Assembly (NCBI GenBank): GCA_964455095.1
Contig: CAYVUV010000316.1
Coordinates: 1-21,647, forward strand
Direction of reading: 5' to 3'
Length of the DNA: 21,647 nucleotides
Source: CAYVUV01 sp964455095
GTDB taxonomy: Bacteria; Desulfobacterota; Binatia; HRBIN30; CADEER01
Every line of letters starts with the position of its first letter. The stretch's first letter is position 1. Positions 16,467 through 21,647 of the stretch are shown one piece after another. The notes beneath the pieces are model-generated. The model made no database searches. It was not told the DNA's origin and saw nothing but the letters and a program-made list of their open reading frames with translations. The position numbers were made by a program, and so were the translations under genes.

Positions 16467-18590
16467 ATGATGAGAACCGGGTGGCCCCGGCGCACGACGG
16501 CCGGCGCGTCGAGATTCTCCTGGGTGCTGCGCACCCATCCGTCTACCGTCCTCGCACTCTGCGCACTCGCCGCCCTGTTCGGCGCCGCGCCGCTGGCGGC
16601 GCAAACCCCGATCGAGCGCGTCAGCCAGAACGCCGCCGGCACCGGTGGCGAGGGGCGCAGTGACGCGCCCGCGGTCAGCGCCGACGGACGCTTCGTCGCC
16701 TTCTTCTCCGATGCCCCCAACCTGGTTTCCGGCGACACCAACCAGCGCCGCGACGTCTTCGTGCGCGACATGCTGCTCGACACCATCGAGCGCGTCAGCG
16801 TCGGCTTCGACGGCAGCCAGGCCAACGGCGCCAGCCAGTTCAGCGGCTTCGCCCCGGCGATCGACGCCGACGGGCGCTTCGTCTCGTTCTCGTCCAACGC
16901 CTCAAACCTGGTGCCCAACGACACCAACGAGCGCGAAGACGTCTTCGTCTTCGACCGCCAGACGCGCACCACCGAGCGCATCAGCATCGGCAGCGCCGGC
17001 GAGGCCAACGGCTCGAGCGTCTCGACCGACATCAGCGCCGACGGCCGCTTCGTGGTCTTTCAGTCGGCGGCCTCCAATCTCGTCGAGGGCGATACCAATG
17101 GCGCCGCCGACATCTTTCTGTTCGACCGCGAGACGCGCGAATTGCGCCGCGTCAGCGTCGCCTCCGACGGCGCGCAGGGCAACCGCTTCAGCATCACGCC
17201 GGCGATCAGCGCCGATGGCGCTGTGGTGGCCTTCGCCTCCGAGGCGACCAACCTCGTCGAGGGCGACACCAACGACGCGCGCGATATCTTCGTCTTCGAC
17301 GTCGGCAGCGGCGTGACGGCCCGGGTCAGCGTCAGCTCGTCCGGCGCGCAGGCCAACCGCATCAACTTTCTGCCCGACCTCAACGGCAACGGACAGCTGG
17401 TCGCCTTCAAGTCGGAAGCCGACACGCTGGTGCCCGACGACACCAACGGCGTGCCAGACGTCTTCGTCCACGACCGCGCTACCGGGCAGACCGAGCGCGT
17501 CAGCGTCGACAGCTTCGGCAACCAGGCCATCGGCGGTCTGAGCTCCGGCCCGAGCATCAGCGGCGAGGGCCGATACGTCGCCTTTGCGTCGTTCGCCTCC
17601 AATCTGGTGCTCGATGATGGCAACGGGTTCAGCGACCTGTTCGTCTTCGACCGCATCGACCACCTCATCCGCCGCATCTCGAACGAGATCAACAACGGCC
17701 GACCGGGCGGCAACGTGCCCGACTTCCCGCCCAGCATCAGCCTCGACGGCCGTTGGGTCGGCTTCGCCTCGGCGGCGGAGAACATCACGCCGGACGACGA
17801 GAACAACCAGACGGACGTCTTCCTCGGCTGCAATCCATTCGATGCCAGCGACTGCCAGGAGGCCGTCGCGACGCCGACGCCGACGCCGGAATGCCGTGAA
17901 AACACCGACTGCGATCCCGGTGAGGTGTGCGTCGACGGCACCTGTGTCGAAGCGACTCCGACGCCGACCCCGATCGGCTTCTGCACCAGCAACGACGACT
18001 GCGAGCCGCCACAGGTCTGCGTCGACAACATGTGCGTCGACCCGACCCCGACGCCGACCCCGATCGGCTTCTGCACCAGCAACGACGACTGCGAGCCGCC
18101 GCAGGTCTGCGTCGACAACATGTGCGTCGACCCGACCCCGACGCCGACCCCGATCGGCTTCTGCAACAGCAACGACGACTGCCCCGACGGGCAAGCCTGC
18201 ATCGACCACATGTGCCGGCCGTTCACGCCCACCCCGACGGCGACCCCGATCGGCTTCTGCAACAGCAACGAAGACTGCCCCGACGGGCAAGCCTGTATCG
18301 ACCATATGTGTCGGCCGTTCACGCCGACGCCGACGCGGACCCCGATCGGCTTCTGCACCAGCGAGGACGACTGCCCCGACGGGCAGGCGTGCGTCGACAA
18401 CATGTGCCGCCCGTTCACGCCGACCGCGTCGCCGACCGTGTCGAACGGCGGCGGCGGGGGTGGCGGCGGCTGCAGCTGCAAGATCGACCCCGACGCCCCG
18501 ATGCGCGGCCTGCCCGACGCCCTGGCGATCATGTTCCCGGCGCTCCTGCTCTGGCTGCGCCGCCGCTCGCGCTTCAGCGTCCAGCCCTGA
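16467..18590 (+). CDS. Secreted seven-repeat beta-propeller protein with Cys-rich modules and MYXO-CTERM-like anchor
   Basis: The 707-residue protein has four zones. Residues 1-45 are a long signal peptide with a basic start, the hydrophobic core VLALCALAALFGAAPLAA and likely cleavage before QTP. Residues about 50-455 hold seven repeats of 57-61 residues starting near 70, 131, 189, 247, 304, 363 and 423. Each has the pattern SADGRFVAF, NLV.GDTN, DVFVFDR, RVSV, a TolB/WD40-like propeller. Residues about 468-655 hold six four-Cys modules (C-x5-C-x5-C-x4-C) joined by TPTPTP linkers. The tail has a run of eight Gly, CSC, a hydrophobic helix and RRRSR, like a MYXO-CTERM sorting signal. GGAGG (16457-16461) sets the ATG at 16467 (or 16470). 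Function is unknown; a cell-surface role is inferred. Confidence 0.88.
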   Translation: MMRTGWPRRTTAGASRFSWVLRTHPSTVLALCALAALFGAAPLAAQTPIERVSQNAAGTGGEGRSDAPAVSADGRFVAFFSDAPNLVSGDTNQRRDVFVRDMLLDTIERVSVGFDGSQANGASQFSGFAPAIDADGRFVSFSSNASNLVPNDTNEREDVFVFDRQTRTTERISIGSAGEANGSSVSTDISADGRFVVFQSAASNLVEGDTNGAADIFLFDRETRELRRVSVASDGAQGNRFSITPAISADGAVVAFASEATNLVEGDTNDARDIFVFDVGSGVTARVSVSSSGAQANRINFLPDLNGNGQLVAFKSEADTLVPDDTNGVPDVFVHDRATGQTERVSVDSFGNQAIGGLSSGPSISGEGRYVAFASFASNLVLDDGNGFSDLFVFDRIDHLIRRISNEINNGRPGGNVPDFPPSISLDGRWVGFASAAENITPDDENNQTDVFLGCNPFDASDCQEAVATPTPTPECRENTDCDPGEVCVDGTCVEATPTPTPIGFCTSNDDCEPPQVCVDNMCVDPTPTPTPIGFCTSNDDCEPPQVCVDNMCVDPTPTPTPIGFCNSNDDCPDGQACIDHMCRPFTPTPTATPIGFCNSNEDCPDGQACIDHMCRPFTPTPTRTPIGFCTSEDDCPDGQACVDNMCRPFTPTASPTVSNGGGGGGGGCSCKIDPDAPMRGLPDALAIMFPALLLWLRRRSRFSVQP
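17950..18432 (+). repeat. In-gene tandem repeat encoding four-Cys modules (90/96-bp units)
   Basis: The anchor CGATCGGCTTCTGCA recurs at 17971, 18061, 18151, 18247 and 18343 (some copies with CAAC instead of CACC after it), giving periods of 90, 90, 96 and 96 bp. The units 17971-18060 and 18061-18150 differ at one base only (A at 18011, G at 18101; silent). The later units change to a CPDGQACxDxMCRPF form. Every unit keeps the four cysteines and ends in a Pro-Thr linker. A divergent first module, beginning with the Cys codon at 17892, precedes the array. Confidence 0.9.
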
Positions 18591-18603
18591 GGCCGGGCAT
18601 TCA

Positions 18604-18687
18604 GCCGCGAAAAGGCACAAAAGGCGCAAAAGAAGAGTCCTGGCCTCCGGGCTCTCTTTATTTGTGCCTTTTGCGCATTTTTGCGGC
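18604..18687. terminator. Long imperfect inverted repeat between convergent genes, probable two-way terminator
   Basis: Bases 18604-18637 pair with 18654-18687 over 34 positions with a handful of mismatches, leaving a 16-base loop. The arms are rich in AAAAGGC/GCGCAAAA motifs, so one side of the stem is A-rich and the other T-rich. The base composition is very unlike the flanking GC-rich genes. It begins 14 bases after the propeller gene stop and ends 10 bases before the TauD-family gene stop, the right place to stop transcription from both sides. The arms resemble the GCAAAGGCGCAAAG-type hairpin repeats scattered in many bacterial genomes, so it may be a mobile repeat serving as terminator. 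Confidence 0.6.
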
Positions 18688-18696
18688 CGGCAATTC

Positions 18697-19662
18697 CTAC
18701 CGCGCCGGCCGCGTGCCGATGATGCTGGCGCGCTCCATCACCCGCACGTCCGGCCAGTAGTCGCTGGCGGCGTAGTGTTGTACGGCGCGGTTGTCCCAGA
18801 AGGCGACTGCGTCGCGCTCCCACTGGAAGCGGCACTGGTACTCGAGGATCTCGGCGCGCCGGCTCAGGCGGCTGATCAGCGCGGTGCTCGCATCGGGGTC
18901 GAGGCCGACGATGTGGCTGGTGAAGAAGCGGTTCACGTACAGGTGACGGCGGCCGGTCTCGGCGTGCGTGCACACCACGGGATGCTCGACGGTGGGAAAC
19001 TTCGCGCGCATCGCCGCCTGCTGGTCGGACGGGATCATGTAGCCGAACACCTGCATGTAGTCGTGTACACCGGTCAGGCTCTCGATCTGCGCTTGCGTCT
19101 CGGCATCGAGGCCCTCGTAGGCCGCCACCATGTCGGCGAACAGCGTGTCGCCGCCGTTCTCAGGCACTTCGAGCGCGTGCAGGATGGCACCCATCGACGG
19201 GCACTCGCGCCAGGTGACGTCGTGGTGCCAGCCGTTCTCGAAGCCGCCGACATCGGCCGACTTCTCGAAGCGCACCAGCTCGGGCTGCCCGGTGTTGGAC
19301 GGAATGAACGGGTGGATCTCGAGCTCGCCGAAGCGACGCGCGAAGGCGACATGCTGCGCTGCGGTCAGTGGCTGGCGGCGGAAGAAGATCACCTTGTACT
19401 CGCCGAGCGCGCGGCGGATGTCGCGGATGATCTCGTCGGGCAGATCGCTGGTCAGGTCAACGCCCGAGAGCTCGGCGCCAATTGTGGCGCCGAGCCGGCG
19501 CACGTCGAAGTGCGGCCAGCGCAGCGCCGCGAGTCGCGCGCGCTCGTCGGCGAGATGCCCGAGCGGGCCGACCTCGATATCGTACTTCTCGATCCGCAGG
19601 CGGCGCGACAGCAGCGACGCGCCGGGCTGCGGGCGTGATGTGGCGGTGTTGGTGTCTCCCAT
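18697..19662 (-). CDS. TauD/TfdA-family Fe(II)/2-oxoglutarate-dependent dioxygenase
   Basis: The 321-residue enzyme should hydroxylate an unknown small acid using oxygen, 2-oxoglutarate and Fe(II). The iron ligands are H146 and D148 in GWHHDVTW and the distal H296 in NRAVQHYA, and the 2-oxoglutarate carboxylate arginine is probably R311 in MERASIIG. The VIFFRRQPLTAAQHVAFARRFGELEIHP block is the classical TauD family N-terminal signature. Known members act on taurine, 2,4-D, alkyl sulfates and clavaminate precursors, so the substrate is open. The ATG at 19662 has GGGG upstream; the longer open frame above it only shadows the next gene. It starts 20 bp after the nitronate monooxygenase-like gene, probably one operon. 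Confidence 0.92.
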   Translation of the reverse strand: MGDTNTATSRPQPGASLLSRRLRIEKYDIEVGPLGHLADERARLAALRWPHFDVRRLGATIGAELSGVDLTSDLPDEIIRDIRRALGEYKVIFFRRQPLTAAQHVAFARRFGELEIHPFIPSNTGQPELVRFEKSADVGGFENGWHHDVTWRECPSMGAILHALEVPENGGDTLFADMVAAYEGLDAETQAQIESLTGVHDYMQVFGYMIPSDQQAAMRAKFPTVEHPVVCTHAETGRRHLYVNRFFTSHIVGLDPDASTALISRLSRRAEILEYQCRFQWERDAVAFWDNRAVQHYAASDYWPDVRVMERASIIGTRPAR

Positions 19663-19682
19663 GTTCACCCCTTTACCGCAGC

Positions 19683-20828
19683 TCACTCCTCGCTGACCAG
19701 ACCGTCGAGTCGTTCCATGACCTCGATGAACTCTTCCACCATGTCGCGCACGACCTGGCGGGTGGGGATCGAGGTGTTCATCTGGCCGACGACCTGGCCG
19801 ACGAAGTAGGTCAGGAGCTGGCGGCCGCCCGAATCGGTCTTGTGCGCGACGCGGTGGATGCGGCGCTGCGCGTTGGCGACCAGCATGCTCTGCAGCGGCA
19901 TCGGCAGCGTGTCCGGCGCGGTCTCGGCCTCCCAGGCATCGGTCCACGGGCTGCGCAGCATGCGCGCCGGCTTGCCGGTGAGCGAACGCGAGCGCCGCGT
20001 GTCGGAGGACGAGGCGGCGAGAAACTTCTCGCGCAGGGCCGGCGACGTCTCCGCCTCCGGCGTCGTCAGCCACACCGAGCCGCACCACACGCCCTCCGCC
20101 CCGAGCGCCAGCGACGCCGCGACCTGCCGCCCGCAGGCGATGCCGCCGGCGGCGAGCACCGGCGTCGGCGCCACCGCGTCGACAACTTGCGGGATCAGCA
20201 CCATCGTCGCGATCTCGCCGGTGTGGCCGCCGCCCTCGGTCCCCTGCGCGATGATGATATCGACGCCGGCCTCCTTGTGCGCCACGGCGTGATCGACGCG
20301 ACCCGCCAGCGCGGCGACGGGAATACCGGCAGCGTGCGCCTTCTCGACCAGCCACGCCGGCGGCGTGCCGAGCGCCGAGGCGATCAGCTTCACGTTGTGG
20401 GCGAAGCTGACGTCGATCAACGGCGCCATCCCTTTTGCATCGACGCGCACCGCGCCGATGCCGCGTCCGTCGCGATTGCTGTCCGGCGCCGCCGCCGGAA
20501 GCTCAGGCACGTCATAGCGCGACAGCAACTCGTCGATCCACTGCCGGTGTTCCTCGGGCAGCATCGACTTGAGGCTGCCGCGATCCATCCCACCTTCGGC
20601 CGCACCGACGTACTTGCGCGGGATCAGCAGATCGACACCGAACGGCCGGCCCTTCGTCTGCTCGGCAATCCACTTGAGGTCGACGTCGAGCTGCTCCGGC
20701 GAATGCGCCACCGCGCCCAAGACGCCAAACCCTCCGGCGTTGGTCACCGCGGCGGCGACGTCGCGACAGTGGGTAAAGGCGAAGATGGGGAAATCGATCC
20801 CCAGCATCTTGGTGACTTTGGTGCGCAT
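19683..20828 (-). CDS. Nitronate monooxygenase-like (2-nitropropane dioxygenase family) flavoprotein
   Basis: The 381-residue TIM-barrel flavoprotein matches the NMO/2-nitropropane dioxygenase family, FMN enzymes that oxidise alkyl nitronates such as propionate 3-nitronate. Some relatives are enoyl reductases (FabK). Visible are PIFAFTHCRDVAAAVTNAGGFGVLGA at the N-terminus, the FMN/active-site motif QGTEGGGHTGEI with the probable catalytic His202, and the phosphate-binding loops PVLAAGGI and ALGAEGVWCGS. Residues about 70-130 form an insertion typical of the longer members. The ATG at 20828 is well supported by GGAGG eight bases upstream. It is followed by the TauD-family gene 20 bp away, which suggests two oxygenases working on related substrates. 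Confidence 0.9.
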   Translation of the reverse strand: MRTKVTKMLGIDFPIFAFTHCRDVAAAVTNAGGFGVLGAVAHSPEQLDVDLKWIAEQTKGRPFGVDLLIPRKYVGAAEGGMDRGSLKSMLPEEHRQWIDELLSRYDVPELPAAAPDSNRDGRGIGAVRVDAKGMAPLIDVSFAHNVKLIASALGTPPAWLVEKAHAAGIPVAALAGRVDHAVAHKEAGVDIIIAQGTEGGGHTGEIATMVLIPQVVDAVAPTPVLAAGGIACGRQVAASLALGAEGVWCGSVWLTTPEAETSPALREKFLAASSSDTRRSRSLTGKPARMLRSPWTDAWEAETAPDTLPMPLQSMLVANAQRRIHRVAHKTDSGGRQLLTYFVGQVVGQMNTSIPTRQVVRDMVEEFIEVMERLDGLVSEE

Positions 20829-20926
20829 GGGTTCGACCTCCGAAGCGCAGCGCGCAGGGGGTCGTGCGGCCGACCGCCGGGGGCGCTGGGCTCGCGCGCA
20901 ACGAGCGGCGCGCGCGCGGCGCGGGG

Positions 20927-21145
20927 TTACGTGTTGCGGTAGACGATCAACCCGTGGGTCGGGTCGTAGGGCGAGACGGCGACGGTGACGCGGTCGCCGG
21001 GGATGACCTTGATGTGGTAGCGGCGCATGCGGCCGCTGATCTTGGCGACGAACGACTGGCCCTTTTCCGACTCGATGCGGAACTGGCCGCCAGCCATGAC
21101 TTCCTTGACGGTCCCTTCGATTTGAATCAGGTCATCACGCGCCAC
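20927..21145 (-). CDS. infA: Translation initiation factor IF-1
   Basis: The 72-residue product is a complete IF-1, the S1/OB-fold protein that binds the 30S A site during initiation. It shows the family pattern: DLIQIEGTVKEVMAGGQFRIE, the SGRMRRYHIKVIPGDRVTV core and the C-terminal SPYDPTHGLIVYRNT. Translation starts at GTG (21145), not the usual ATG, with GAGGAG placed six bases upstream; the length matches the family exactly from this codon. It lies apart from ribosomal-protein genes, between hemB (113 bp upstream) and the NMO-like gene (98 bp downstream) on the same strand. Confidence 0.97.
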   Translation of the reverse strand: MARDDLIQIEGTVKEVMAGGQFRIESEKGQSFVAKISGRMRRYHIKVIPGDRVTVAVSPYDPTHGLIVYRNT

Positions 21146-21215
21146 GCTGTACTCCTCTGTCGGGCAGCTTCACGGCCCGAACTGCAACCCCACAAAACGG
21201 TCGATTGATCCGGCA

Positions 21216-21224
21216 CGTATAGCA
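21216..21224 (-). promoter_or_regulatory. Possible extended -10 promoter element for infA
   Basis: Read on the minus strand this is TGCTATACG, an extended -10 (TGnTATAAT-like) motif with four of six -10 bases. At 17 bases further upstream the hexamer TGGTGA is a poor -35, which an extended -10 can tolerate. It lies in the hemB-infA gap and would give a leader of about 60 nt. Confidence 0.35.
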
Positions 21225-21258
21225 AACTCGGCTCTCGCTCACCAGTTCCGCGTTGGGG

Positions 21259-21647
21259 TCAGCCACGGCCGAGCAGCCGGGCGGCTTGTTTGGCAAAGTA
21301 GGTCACGATGAGATCGGCCCCGGCGCGGCGGATGGCGATCAGCGTTTCCATCACCACGCGGTCCTCGTCGATCCAGCCCTGCGCGGCGGCGGCTTTGATC
21401 ATCGAGTACTCGCCGCTGACCTGGTACGCCGCCAGCGGGTAGCCGAACTGCTCCTTCACCCGCCAAATCAGATCCAGGTACGGGCCCGCCGGCTTGACCA
21501 TCACCAGATCGGCGCCCTCGCCGATGTCGAGCTCGACTTCGCGCAGCGCCTCCTCGGCATTGGGCGGGTCCATTTGATACGAGCGCCGGTCGCCGAACTG
21601 CGGCGTCGACTCGGCCGCCTCGCGGAACGGCCCGTACAGGCCGGAGG
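21259..21647 (-). CDS. hemB: Delta-aminolevulinic acid dehydratase (porphobilinogen synthase), 3' part only
   Basis: The gene enters from the right edge and only its C-terminal 128 or so residues are in the window; the start lies beyond 21647. HemB condenses two 5-aminolevulinate molecules to porphobilinogen, the second common step of tetrapyrrole (haem, B12) synthesis. The visible part has GLYGPFREAAES, RRSYQMDPPN, EALREVELDIGEGADLVMVKP with the Schiff-base lysine of MVKP, YLDLIWRVKEQF, the YQVSGEYSMI motif, and RAGADLIVTYFAK. These are all canonical, with no frameshift seen. The stop codon (21259-21261) is 113 bp upstream of infA on the same strand. Confidence 0.96.
   Translation of the reverse strand, partial: SGLYGPFREAAESTPQFGDRRSYQMDPPNAEEALREVELDIGEGADLVMVKPAGPYLDLIWRVKEQFGYPLAAYQVSGEYSMIKAAAAQGWIDEDRVVMETLIAIRRAGADLIVTYFAKQAARLLGRG

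Noticed and set aside
16467..16611. A Tat (twin-arginine) signal in the propeller protein because of an RR pair near the N-terminus.
   Set aside because: The residues after RR (TTAGAS) do not fit the S/T-RR-x-F-L-K pattern. An ordinary Sec signal with a long basic start fits better.

Overview
The window is about 21.6 kb of GC-rich bacterial chromosome with tightly packed genes on both strands. I see no tRNA, rRNA, CRISPR array, phage gene or transposase. Most genes are housekeeping: a B12-dependent ribonucleotide reductase, SerRS, GatCAB, IF-1, HemB, RNase D and CysK. The lineage clues are a secreted beta-propeller protein with Pro-Thr linkers, four-Cys modules and a MYXO-CTERM-like tail, plus egtD, a TauD-family dioxygenase and a nitronate monooxygenase. 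These fit a soil or sediment relative of the former Deltaproteobacteria (Myxococcota, Desulfobacterota or Binatota type). That placement is inference, not proof.

Layout. 194-2929 (-) is nrdJ. It is divergent from a DciA-like DUF721 gene (3085-3561, +), and the intergenic region carries a promoter with two NrdR-box-like sites 32 bp apart. 3571-5257 (-) is an RNase D gene followed 4 bp later by a glyoxalase-fold gene. 5329-6381 (-) is egtD (histidine trimethyltransferase). It is divergent from a two-gene ABC importer (6556-8857, +) made of an ATPase and a fused substrate-binding/permease protein of the betaine/ergothioneine importer class. A REPIN-like pair of inverted palindromes (8877-9042) separates this from a run on the minus strand: a DHH phosphoesterase gene, serS and a yraN-like gene (9055-11957). 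The plus-strand cluster gatC-gatA-gatB-cysK (12050-16369) follows, then the beta-propeller surface protein (16467-18590). A long imperfect hairpin (18604-18687) separates that gene from the convergent NMO-TauD pair (18697-20828, -). The window ends with infA and the 3' part of hemB (both -).

The most notable points are four. First, egtD sits beside an importer of the superfamily that takes up betaines and ergothioneine; hercynine, the EgtD product, is itself a betaine. Second, a NrdR operator pair overlaps the nrdJ promoter, in the region shared with a probable replicative-helicase loader gene. Third, the surface protein has a modular design with a very recently duplicated 90-bp module. Fourth, there are two different families of intergenic inverted repeats.

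No stretch longer than 300 bases lacks a gene. The largest gaps (1-193, 2930-3084, 6382-6555, 8858-9054) are described in the features or below. In 6382-6555, between egtD and the ABC operon, I see only the egtD ribosome-binding site and no convincing promoter or operator.
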